Positions 1-5,487 of a stretch of 5,487 bases of DNA are shown piece after piece. The notes under the pieces were generated by a model, which had not been told where the DNA came from, searched no databases, and worked only from the letters and a program-made list of their open reading frames with translations. The stretch comes from an uncultured Lautropia sp. (GTDB taxonomy: Bacteria > Pseudomonadota > Gammaproteobacteria > Burkholderiales > Burkholderiaceae_E), in NCBI GenBank assembly GCA_938046755.1, contig CALIXC010000178.1:1-5487 (forward strand). Reading direction: 5' to 3'. How positions within the stretch are numbered: the first letter of the stretch is position 1; each line of letters starts with the position of its first letter. A program made the position numbers and the translations under genes.

Positions 1-2063
1 CGGTAGGTGGACTGGTAGTCCTGCTGATCACGGAAGATCAGCTCACCTTCCGTCATCTCCTGATCCGGCGTGTAGCCACGGTGTGCTTCGTCAACGATGA
101 TGCAGTCGTAGACCCCGGCACTGAGCCGGTTTTCATCGTCCAAAAGGCGTCGCACCATGGTCTGAACGGTGGTGACTTCGACCTGTGTTTCCTTCGTGGG
201 CCTAGTTTTTTTGCGCCACACCTTGCGCTGGCCACTTCCGCTTGTCTCAAGCTGGTGGCCCTTGTCATGCAGGCCAGCAATGTTGTAGATGTCTGCCAGT
301 GTCAGGCTGCGATCCAGGGGTTCGTCTGAGAAAGTCTCCAGTGTCTGTTCTGCCAGCGCTGACCGATCCACCAGAAACAGGATGCGTCGGAAACGCTGGG
401 TGCGCAGCATGCGATAGATCAACCCCAGACAGGTACGGGTCTTTCCGGTGCCGGTGGCCATCGCCACCAAGGCGGTACGCTTCTGGTGGGCCAGGGCTGT
501 TTCGATGGCCTTGATAGCGTCCTTCTGATAGTAGCGCAGCGACAGCTCGCCGTAGTCGTCGGCCTGTTCCTGCAGGGCTTTCTCGGCTTGCTCGATGTCC
601 TGCTCCAGCATGGCCTTGAGCTCTTCTGGGCTGTGGAAGGCGCGCAGGGCATGCGCGATGTTGCAGGGGCGGCGCAGGTCGCGGAAATGGATGCCGCTGG
701 AATCCAGATGCTGCTGGATATAGGCGCGGCCGTTACAGGCATAGGCGTAGGGAAGCTGGAAGCTGTTGCCGCTGCCATCCGGCCAGGGGGCTTTCAGGGA
801 GATGGCCTGCCAGGGCAGGGTCAGCACCTCGTTTTCCATCCGGAAGGCCCGTGCATAGCGTTCAGCCTGGCCAATGTATGAGGCTACGGCAGTGTTGAAG
901 CGCTTGGCCTCCACAATGGCTACCGGCATCAGGCCAACAAACAGTACGTAGTCGGCCTGCTCCGGGTGGCCACGTTGTCCTTGCGAAGGCATTGGCCATT
1001 CGGCAATGGCCAGGTTTTTGCCTTCTTGCGGGCGGGTACCCTTGGCGTAGTGAAGCGTCTGGCTGTCGGCTTCCCAGCCGGCCTGACGGAGCTGGTCGTC
1101 GATCAGCAGGCGGGTGGCGGCTTCGTCCAGATCCACTTGCCGGGCTGCCTGGCTGGCGCGCTGGATGAGCTGTTTCAGACGGGCGTCGCGGTCGGCCTGG
1201 ATGCTTGCAGCCAGAGGGGTTGCAGTACTGCCGGCGGCAACCAGCGGTACATCCACAGGGAGGGCGCCGGTTGGTGTCTGGCCCTGCGCCAGCAGCTTCT
1301 GCTCCAGTGCTTCCTGGCGTTCCTTCAGGCGAGCATTCTCTTCCTCCTGCCTGGCCAGCAGCTTTTCCCGCTCGATGCTTTCTGCCTTCAGCTTGTTGGC
1401 CAGCGCCTCACTTTCCTCGGCCAGCTTCTGATAAACGCTGCTTTCCTCCTCGGCCTGGGCATAGGCGGCTTCAGCCTGCCGCGTCATCTCCTGTTCCTGG
1501 GCCAGCTGGGTCTGCAAAGCCGCTTCCCGCTGTGCCAGCAAGGCCTGGTGCTGTGCCTGCTGGGTACGGGCCTGTTCCAGCTGCTGGTCCAGGTCCTGAA
1601 CCTGCTTCTGCAGTTCGCCCAGCTTGCGGCTGGGGTTGTCGGGCGGGATGAAGGGGCCGGGCCGGTAGTCCGGCTGGTTGTCGAAAGTGCGGTGGTACCA
1701 CAGCGCCAGCTCCCGGCCGATCTTCAGGACTTCCAGCCCCTCGGCAAAGCTGATCTGCGCATTGGCCTGGTGGGCGGCCTCGTTGCCACGCTTGCGCAGC
1801 AGATGCAGCATGCTGCGCACATTCGTGTCCAGTCGCAGCCGGCTTTCCAGCTCGCGCAGCAGCTCCAGCTGGGAGTTGAAGAGTGACGGCTGGATGCCCA
1901 CCTGAATGGCCATGTCCCGGGCCATGTCCTCGGCCAGCAGCCGCATCTTGACTACGCAGGAACGCGGATCAATGGGAAAAACCCGCTCAGCCACGCTGCC
2001 CAGTTCTGCCCAGAGCGGGTGAAGCTTGGTCAGAAACGCAAAGTTGCTCGACGGTGTGCTCAA
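1..2063 (-). CDS. hsdR: Type I restriction enzyme R subunit (EcoKI/type IA-like), N-terminal part, cut by left window edge
   Basis: HsdR is the motor and nuclease subunit of a type I restriction-modification complex (with HsdM and HsdS). It translocates DNA using ATP and cleaves unmodified DNA far from the recognition site. About 687 residues are visible, of roughly 1,100-1,200 usual for the family. In order: an N-terminal DUF4145-like domain (about 20-130) with RKRGNEAAH at 90-98; a long Gln/Glu/Ala-rich coiled coil (about 148-258); the PD-(D/E)xK nuclease core with D371 in ADYVLFVG and E385/K387 in VAIVEAKR; helicase motif I MATGTGKT from residue 535; the ILFLVDR segment; motif II DEAH at 658-661. 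The wording matches my memory of E. coli EcoKI HsdR closely (KAIAEWP, RILFLVDR, VDEAHRGY equivalents). The TTG start at 2061-2063 is chosen because AAGGAG lies 7 nt upstream and the protein begins with the family-typical NFAFL. The helicase C-terminal and HsdM-contact regions are outside the window. Compared with EcoKI there seems to be a basic insertion of about 20-25 residues (about 603-627) between motifs I and II. Confidence 0.95.
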   Translation of the reverse strand, partial: MSTPSSNFAFLTKLHPLWAELGSVAERVFPIDPRSCVVKMRLLAEDMARDMAIQVGIQPSLFNSQLELLRELESRLRLDTNVRSMLHLLRKRGNEAAHQANAQISFAEGLEVLKIGRELALWYHRTFDNQPDYRPGPFIPPDNPSRKLGELQKQVQDLDQQLEQARTQQAQHQALLAQREAALQTQLAQEQEMTRQAEAAYAQAEEESSVYQKLAEESEALANKLKAESIEREKLLARQEEENARLKERQEALEQKLLAQGQTPTGALPVDVPLVAAGSTATPLAASIQADRDARLKQLIQRASQAARQVDLDEAATRLLIDDQLRQAGWEADSQTLHYAKGTRPQEGKNLAIAEWPMPSQGQRGHPEQADYVLFVGLMPVAIVEAKRFNTAVASYIGQAERYARAFRMENEVLTLPWQAISLKAPWPDGSGNSFQLPYAYACNGRAYIQQHLDSSGIHFRDLRRPCNIAHALRAFHSPEELKAMLEQDIEQAEKALQEQADDYGELSLRYYQKDAIKAIETALAHQKRTALVAMATGTGKTRTCLGLIYRMLRTQRFRRILFLVDRSALAEQTLETFSDEPLDRSLTLADIYNIAGLHDKGHQLETSGSGQRKVWRKKTRPTKETQVEVTTVQTMVRRLLDDENRLSAGVYDCIIVDEAHRGYTPDQEMTEGELIFRDQQDYQSTY

Positions 2064-2070
2064 CGAAGGT

Positions 2071-2076
2071 CTCCTT
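2071..2076 (-). promoter_or_regulatory. Ribosome binding site of hsdR (decides the TTG start)
   Basis: On the minus strand this reads AAGGAG, close to the perfect Shine-Dalgarno, with 7 nt before the TTG at 2063. No ATG or GTG in frame is as well placed, so it supports the non-ATG start. Confidence 0.75.
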
Positions 2077-2147
2077 GCGGGGCTGGGTGGGGTTCGGGAG
2101 GCAGGGCTTGAGTCATGGGCCTGCGGGCGCGTGGGCGCCTACCCCTG

Positions 2148-2169
2148 ATTTCCGACAGGTGTCGGAAAT
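2148..2169. promoter_or_regulatory. Perfect 10-bp inverted repeat, candidate operator for hsdR
   Basis: The arms ATTTCCGACA and TGTCGGAAAT are exact reverse complements separated by GG, centred about 95 bases upstream of the hsdR start. A two-base spacer and no real U-tract argue against a terminator; the symmetry suits a dimeric repressor. On the minus strand a possible -10 box, TAAAAT (2168-2173), overlaps the arm, so a bound protein would block initiation leftwards into hsdR. The -35 is poor, and the identity of any regulator is unknown. Confidence 0.5.
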
Positions 2170-2330
2170 TTTACGGGAGACAGTGTGAAAAATGGCACGG
2201 AATAGGGGAAGGCGCTTGGGGTAGACCAACGGCCACCGGGGCACGTGAAGTTCTGGTGTTGCGTGATTGCTACGACTTGCTGAGTGTCGGATTAATGGAC
2301 AATCGCTGGGCAGAGGATGGATGCTAGAGA

Positions 2331-2358
2331 GCAGAAGGCAGAAGGCAGAAGGCAGAAG
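2331..2358. repeat. Tandem heptamer repeat, 4 x GCAGAAG
   Basis: Four exact back-to-back copies of GCAGAAG. The complementary word TGCCTTC follows at 2364-2370 and could pair with GAAGGCA at 2348-2354 (7-bp stem, 9-nt loop). Heptameric GCAGAAG/CTTCTGC arrays are a known kind of intergenic repeat in various bacteria. The same word recurs inside the antitoxin gene as GAAGGCAGAAGGC (about 2714-2726). Confidence 0.8.
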
Positions 2359-2375
2359 GGGTATGCCTTCCTCCT

Positions 2376-2405
2376 TTCTGATGTGTTTTGTACAATATGT
2401 ACAAT
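2376..2405 (+). promoter_or_regulatory. Candidate promoter of the toxin-antitoxin operon
   Basis: A -10 box TACAAT at 2400-2405 (5 of 6 consensus positions) lies 18 bases after a weak -35 TTCTGA at 2376-2381. A second TACAAT at 2391-2396 is possible. The -10 sits inside the TGTACA palindrome, the normal arrangement for autoregulated antitoxin operons. The weak -35 keeps confidence modest. Confidence 0.45.
2388..2404. promoter_or_regulatory. Palindromic operator with two TGTACA cores, likely antitoxin binding site
   Basis: The arms TTGTACA and TGTACAA are exact reverse complements around ATA. This places two TGTACA hexamers (2389-2394 and 2398-2403) with centres 9 bp apart. TGTACA is the established core recognised by YefM in the E. 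coli yefM-yoeB operator, and the gene downstream encodes a Phd/YefM-type antitoxin. Autorepression at this site is the natural inference. Confidence 0.65.
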
Positions 2406-2414
2406 TTCCAGTCT

Positions 2415-2422
2415 AAAGAGGA
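2415..2422 (+). promoter_or_regulatory. Ribosome binding site of the antitoxin gene
   Basis: AAAGAGGA lies 6 nt before the ATG at 2429, a good Shine-Dalgarno match at normal spacing. It supports the start that gives the family-typical N-terminus MRAITASKAR. Confidence 0.65.
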
Positions 2423-2428
2423 ACCCCC

Positions 2429-2866
2429 ATGCGCGCCATCACTGCCAGCAAGGCCCGTCAGGGCTTTGCAGAGCTTCTGGAATCCGTCGATCAGGGGCCG
2501 GTGGTCATAGAGCGCCAGCGCAGGGGCGTGGCCGTGGTGATGTCGGTGGCTGAATACTGGCGACTGCGTCAGGTCGATACTGCCGCACAGGCATGGGCGT
2601 CTGCTCAGCCTGAAGCACAGGGCACAAGCCCTGCCGGGCGGCAGGAGGATGATGGTCCCGGGGGCGCCTACAGGGTGACGGAAAAGGCTGCTGCCGGTAT
2701 GCCCGTGCAACGGGAAGGCAGAAGGCGGCAGATGGGAACGCTGAAGGGGCAGCTGACCATCCCCGAGGACTTCGATCGCTGGCTGGAAGACGAGATCCAG
2801 GCGCTGTTTGCCGGCCAGGAGTCGTCCGAGGCCGAGCTTCTGCATTCGGCCGGGAAGGCGAAATGA
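2429..2866 (+). CDS. Phd/YefM-family antitoxin with an unusually long middle linker
   Basis: The 145-residue protein should neutralise the PIN toxin encoded immediately downstream and repress the shared promoter. Residues 1-50 are a clear Phd/YefM DNA-binding domain (MRAITASKARQGFAELL, then PVVIERQRRGVAVVMSVAEYWRL). Residues 103-130 (GTLKGQLTIPEDFDRWLEDE) match the toxin-binding tail usual for antitoxins of COG3744-type PIN toxins, typically KG(K/Q)xxIPxDFD. Family members are usually about 75-95 residues. Here about 50 extra residues (about 51-101), rich in Ala, Gln, Gly and Arg and of low complexity, separate the two parts. The frame stays open through them. The stop overlaps the toxin ATG by four bases (ATGA), implying coupled translation. 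The family call is firm; the role of the linker is unknown. Confidence 0.88.
   Translation: MRAITASKARQGFAELLESVDQGPVVIERQRRGVAVVMSVAEYWRLRQVDTAAQAWASAQPEAQGTSPAGRQEDDGPGGAYRVTEKAAAGMPVQREGRRRQMGTLKGQLTIPEDFDRWLEDEIQALFAGQESSEAELLHSAGKAK
2691..2731. repeat. Nested inverted repeat inside the antitoxin gene
   Basis: The outer arms CTGCCG (2691-2696) and CGGCAG (2726-2731) enclose an inner hairpin CCCGT-GCA-ACGGG (2702-2714). The right flank carries a GAAGGCAGAAGGC copy of the upstream heptamer. The segment encodes the end of the extra linker, residues about 88-101. It may be a small palindromic element that inserted in frame, but no target duplication is evident. Confidence 0.45.
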
Positions 2867-3261
2867 AAGCGCTCTGCGACACGCATGTCCTGCTGTGGTA
2901 CCTGGAAGGCAGGCAGGAGATGTTCTCTCCCAGGGTCCAGGCCTTTCTGATGGATGAGCGCAATACCCTGTGCTTCAGCGATGCCAGCATCTGGGAACTG
3001 GCCATCAAGGCCAGCCTGCGGAAGGACATCTTCCAGCATGATCCACAGCGAATCGTGGATGAGCTTCTGGATCAGGGCTTTGAAGAGACGCGCATTCGCC
3101 TACGGCACATCGTGGCTGTCCAGCGGTTGCCGCTGCTGCATCGGGATCCGTTTGACCGTCTGCTGATGATGCAGGCAGAAGTCGATCGGATGCTCTTTCT
3201 GTCAGCCGACAGTCAGATCATGCAGTACCAGAAAGAATACGTCGTCGATGTTCGGGCGTGA
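2863..3261 (+). CDS. PIN-domain toxin (VapC-like, COG3744 type), partner of the upstream antitoxin
   Basis: The 132-residue protein is predicted to be a metal-dependent ribonuclease toxin. The acidic residues of the PIN active site are all present: D6 in LCDTHVLLW, E45 in SIWELAIK, D98 in HRDPFDRLL, and D116 in LSADSQI. The length and the HRDPFDRLL and SADxxI wording are typical of the PIN group paired with Phd-type antitoxins. The ATG overlaps the antitoxin stop (ATGA), and GGGAAGG (2852-2858) lies 4 nt upstream as a ribosome binding site. With an intact catalytic set and frame the toxin appears functional. The RNA target (initiator tRNA, rRNA or mRNA in studied relatives) cannot be read from sequence. 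It converges on miaA. Confidence 0.9.
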   Translation: MKALCDTHVLLWYLEGRQEMFSPRVQAFLMDERNTLCFSDASIWELAIKASLRKDIFQHDPQRIVDELLDQGFEETRIRLRHIVAVQRLPLLHRDPFDRLLMMQAEVDRMLFLSADSQIMQYQKEYVVDVRA

Positions 3262-3307
3262 CCTCACAGACCGCTGTGCCTCTCCCGCAGCGCATCAGTA
3301 GTCCGTT

Positions 3308-4255
3308 TCAGCGTGCGCTGACAGCAGCGTTCCTGCTGGCATCGATGAAGCGCATCATCTCATCGCCCAACCCACCGCGCAGGCAATCCAGCCGCAGGTC
3401 CACGGGCAGTGAGCGTAGCCAGGTGAGCTGGCGCTTGGCCAGCTGGCGGGTGGCGGCCACGCCGGCCTCGAAGAGGGTGTCGGGTGTGCGTTCGCCATCC
3501 AGCATCTGCCACACTTGACGGTAGCCGACAGTGCGCATGGCGGGCAGTTCGGCGTGCAGCTCGGGGCGGGCGTGCAGGCGCTTCACTTCGTCGATGAAGC
3601 CGTGGTCCAGCATCTGTGCAAAGCGCTGGGCGATGCGGGCGTGCAGCTGGCTTCGATCGCTCGGTTCCAGGCTGACGATGCGGATGTCGGGATGGGCCTT
3701 GGGTTTCTGGCCGGCGGCGTGCAGGGTAGAGAGGGGCTGACCGGTGATCTCGATGATTTCCAGCGCGCGCTGGATGCGCTGGGCGTCAGTGGCGTGCAGG
3801 CGCTGGGCGGTGATCGGATCCAGCGTGGCCAGACGCTGGTGCAGGTAGGGCCAGCCGTGCTCCGCAGCTTCGGCATCCAGCCGGGCGCGGATGTCGGGAC
3901 GGGTGCCAGGTAGGTCGTCCATGGGATGCAACAGCGAGCGGGCATACAGCATCGTGCCACCCACCAGCAGCGGCAGGCGGCCGCGTGCCTCGATCTCGTC
4001 GATCAGCCGCCAGGCATCGGTGGCGAATTCTGCAGCGCTGTAGCTCTGCACTGGATCGCGGATGTCGATGAGGTGATGAGGTGCCGAATTTCTTTCTTCG
4101 GCGGTAGGCTTGGCGGTGCCGATGTCCATGTCGCGGTATACCAGCGCAGAGTCCACGCTGATGATCTCCACCGGCAGGTGTCTTGCCAGTTCCAGCGCCA
4201 GCGTGGTCTTGCCGGAGGCGGTGGGCCCCAACAGCATCAGGGCGCGCATGTTCAT
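3308..4255 (-). CDS. miaA: tRNA dimethylallyltransferase MiaA
   Basis: MiaA transfers a dimethylallyl group to N6 of A37 in tRNAs reading UNN codons; MiaB then typically methylthiolates it to ms2i6A. The product is 315 residues, close to the 316 of E. coli. Landmarks: P-loop GPTASGKT (10-17); SVDSALVYRDMDIGTAKP (33-50) with catalytic-region D35; LLVGGTMLYARSL (from 96) with T101; DAQRIQRALEI; MRTVGYRQVWQML; and ATRQLAKRQLTWLR in the tRNA-binding part. The ATG at 4255 overlaps the mutL stop (ATGA), as expected for coupled translation. A second in-frame ATG at 4249 gives 313 residues and better spacing from the GAGGG upstream, so it may be the main start. The frame extends further into mutL, but those residues (VPADTGRAG) do not resemble MiaA. 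mutL-miaA adjacency is common in proteobacteria. The expected third gene (for example hfq in enterics) is replaced by the toxin gene. Confidence 0.96.
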   Translation of the reverse strand: MNMRALMLLGPTASGKTTLALELARHLPVEIISVDSALVYRDMDIGTAKPTAEERNSAPHHLIDIRDPVQSYSAAEFATDAWRLIDEIEARGRLPLLVGGTMLYARSLLHPMDDLPGTRPDIRARLDAEAAEHGWPYLHQRLATLDPITAQRLHATDAQRIQRALEIIEITGQPLSTLHAAGQKPKAHPDIRIVSLEPSDRSQLHARIAQRFAQMLDHGFIDEVKRLHARPELHAELPAMRTVGYRQVWQMLDGERTPDTLFEAGVAATRQLAKRQLTWLRSLPVDLRLDCLRGGLGDEMMRFIDASRNAAVSAR

Positions 4256-5487
4256 TGCCCTCGCATGAACCAGCGGTCCAGCTCTTCCAGTGTCAGCCGG
4301 AACCACGTGGGGCGGCCGTGGTTGCAGAAATCCGCGTCGGGCGTGGCCTCCATGTCGCGCAGCAGGGCGTTCATTTCAGGCAGAGTCAGGGCGCGGTTGG
4401 CACGTACCGAACCATGGCACGCCATGGTGGCCAGCAGGCGGTCCAGGCGCTTTTCCAGCGCGTTGTGCTGTGCGGGCGCCTGCCAGGCGGCCAGCACTTC
4501 GCGGGCCAGCTTCTCGGGGTTGGCGCGGGACAGCAGGGCAGGCACGCTGGTGACGGCGAGGGTGTCGGGGCTACGCACTTCCAGGTCGATGCCCAGGTCG
4601 CCCAGGGAGTCGGCGTCGTCGGTGACGGTGGCCACGTCCAGTTCGGTGGCCTGGAAGACGGCGGGAATCAGCAGCGGCTGCCGGGCGATCCGGTGGTCAC
4701 GGTGGGCTTTCTTCAGGCGCTCCAGCACGATGCGCTCGTGCGCGGCGTGCATGTCCACGATGATCAGGCCATCGGCCGTCTGCGACAGGATGTAGATGCC
4801 GTGAAGCTGGGCCAGGGCAAAGCCCATGCGGGGCGTGTGGGCCAGTGGCGTGCCGTCTGGTGCCTTGGCGGGTCGCGCGGAAGGGCGGGGGGAGACGTTT
4901 TCGCCAGGTGTGCGGGGGGGCGTGTCGGTTGTGCTACCTACCGCGCTGCCTCCCGCTGTATCTGTCGTGGTTGCTGCTGTGGCATCGGCAGGGGAGGGGC
5001 TGGTATGGCGGGGATTCGTGGTGGATCCTGCTTCAGTGCCATGGGCGGCGCCCGTCACGCCGGGCCAGTCGGGGCGTGCTTCGGCGGCATGGAGGGCTGG
5101 CTGGTCATGTTTTTGTCCGAGGGAGGCAGGGGCAGCTGCCGGATCGGTCGGCAGGGTCGCTCGCAGTTCCTCCTGCTGCCAGTTGGGGGCAGGTTGGCCA
5201 TGCTGTGCAGGGGTGAGGCTGGTGGGGCTTTCAGCATTTCCGCTCCTTGGGCTCTCGGATGGGTCTGCGTTGCGGTGTCCTTGAGGGGCGGTTTGCCGAA
5301 CACCGGTGTTGCCGTCGGCCATGACATTGGCGGAGCTGCTTCCCGGCGCCTGGAATGCGAGGCTGGCGTGGTTGGCGGCGGCATCGTGTGCGGGGCCGTG
5401 GCGGGGGGTTGTCGAGGTATTTATCGATACGGGCGGAGCCGACGACGCGCTGGGTGATGTGGTCCAGATAGACGTAGACGATGTGCC
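4252..5487 (-). CDS. mutL: DNA mismatch repair protein MutL, C-terminal part with long linker, cut by right window edge
   Basis: MutL links MutS mismatch recognition to strand cutting. The last ~411 residues are visible; the N-terminal GHKL ATPase domain lies beyond the window. The final ~194 residues (from about 4836) form the dimerisation/endonuclease domain: MGFALAQLHGIYILS, the metal-binding motif DMHAAHERIVLE (4720-4755, fitting DQHA(X)2E(X)4E with M for Q), MACHGSVRAN, and CNHGRPTW near the end. These motifs indicate an endonuclease-active MutL as in bacteria lacking MutH; Neisseria-type proteins also carry DMHA. Before it, at least ~215 residues are a disordered-looking linker rich in Pro, Ala, Ser, Thr and Gln, far longer than the ~100 usual. 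The TGA overlaps the miaA ATG. The frame is open to the edge, although another frame looks more protein-like over the last ~80 bases. Confidence 0.95.
   Translation of the reverse strand, partial: GTSSTSIWTTSPSASSAPPVSINTSTTPRHGPAHDAAANHASLAFQAPGSSSANVMADGNTGVRQTAPQGHRNADPSESPRSGNAESPTSLTPAQHGQPAPNWQQEELRATLPTDPAAAPASLGQKHDQPALHAAEARPDWPGVTGAAHGTEAGSTTNPRHTSPSPADATAATTTDTAGGSAVGSTTDTPPRTPGENVSPRPSARPAKAPDGTPLAHTPRMGFALAQLHGIYILSQTADGLIIVDMHAAHERIVLERLKKAHRDHRIARQPLLIPAVFQATELDVATVTDDADSLGDLGIDLEVRSPDTLAVTSVPALLSRANPEKLAREVLAAWQAPAQHNALEKRLDRLLATMACHGSVRANRALTLPEMNALLRDMEATPDADFCNHGRPTWFRLTLEELDRWFMRGQ

Larger units (their letters stand above)
2064..2428. other. Intergenic region between hsdR and the toxin-antitoxin operon
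   Basis: This 365-base gap separates divergently transcribed hsdR and the antitoxin gene. Short open frames exist, but none has a recognisable protein or a good ribosome binding site. It contains a perfect dyad (2148-2169), a heptamer tandem repeat (2331-2358), a short inverted copy of the heptamer (2364-2370), and the toxin-antitoxin promoter/operator (about 2376-2405). By eye, the part from about 2160 rightwards is less GC-rich than the flanking genes, as expected for regulatory or acquired DNA. Confidence 0.7.

Noticed and set aside
966..1886. A 306-codon plus-strand open frame opposite hsdR
   Set aside because: It is antisense to the HsdR coiled coil and nuclease region, is Leu/Gln-rich as expected from reading CAG/CTG-rich coiled-coil codons backwards, and matches no family.
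2285..2301. Second copy of the hsdR dyad (TGTCGGA ... GGACA)
   Set aside because: Only one half-site matches, and the opposing side is offset by a base, so it is not a convincing operator.
2115..2327. Possible 70-residue gene in the intergenic region
   Set aside because: There is no clear ribosome binding site or recognisable domain, and it runs across the hsdR-side dyad.
2331..2358. Heptamer array as a CRISPR array
   Set aside because: The units are 7 bases and contiguous with no spacers.
2630..2645. Hairpin CCTGCC-GGGC-GGCAGG inside the antitoxin gene as a terminator
   Set aside because: There is no U-run after it, and it lies within an open coding frame whose downstream part is a recognisable antitoxin tail.
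3288..3320. Inverted repeat CAGCGCA / TGCGCTG between the toxin gene and miaA as a bidirectional terminator
   Set aside because: The loop is 19 nt and neither strand has a following U-tract, and the right arm lies at the miaA stop. A role in termination is not supported.
4183..5457. A 424-codon plus-strand open frame opposite miaA and mutL
   Set aside because: It is the complement of recognisable MutL and MiaA coding sequence in GC-rich DNA; its Gly/Arg/Val composition is that of an antisense shadow.

Overview
The window looks like a chromosomal stretch from a GC-rich proteobacterium, most likely betaproteobacterial (Burkholderiales-like). The MutL and MiaA wording fits: a DMHAAHE endonuclease motif in MutL, and SVDSALVYRDMDIGTAKP and ATRQLAKRQLTWLR in MiaA. 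This placement is from recognition of protein wording only, and no rRNA or other marker is present. Nothing here is an obviously new system. It is a housekeeping pair next to a small defence/stress module.

Layout, left to right. (1) Positions 1-2063, minus strand: the N-terminal ~687 residues of a type IA (EcoKI-like) restriction enzyme R subunit, HsdR, running off the left edge. It starts at a TTG with a strong Shine-Dalgarno. (2) Positions 2064-2428: a 365-base gap with no convincing gene. It holds a perfect 10+10 inverted repeat just upstream of hsdR (candidate operator), four copies of a GCAGAAG heptamer, and a TGTACA-type operator/promoter facing right. (3) Positions 2429-3261, plus strand: a two-gene toxin-antitoxin operon, a Phd/YefM-type antitoxin of unusual length followed by a PIN-domain toxin, joined by an ATGA overlap. 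(4) Positions 3308-5487, minus strand: mutL (C-terminal part only) followed by miaA, again joined by an ATGA overlap. The toxin gene and miaA converge, with only 46 bases between their stops.

How the parts relate. mutL and miaA are core genes (mismatch repair; tRNA A37 dimethylallylation) and are commonly neighbours in proteobacteria. The stretch to the left of miaA is accessory: restriction-modification plus toxin-antitoxin, with palindromes and short repeats. It therefore looks like a defence cassette abutting a core operon. hsdM and hsdS are expected beyond the left edge but are not visible. The MutL N-terminal ATPase domain is expected beyond the right edge.

Most worth a second look: the antitoxin, whose DNA-binding domain and toxin-binding tail are separated by about 50 extra residues encoded partly by a nested palindrome and a copy of the upstream heptamer; the dyad in front of hsdR; the MutL linker, at least ~215 residues long; and a reading-frame ambiguity at the right edge.
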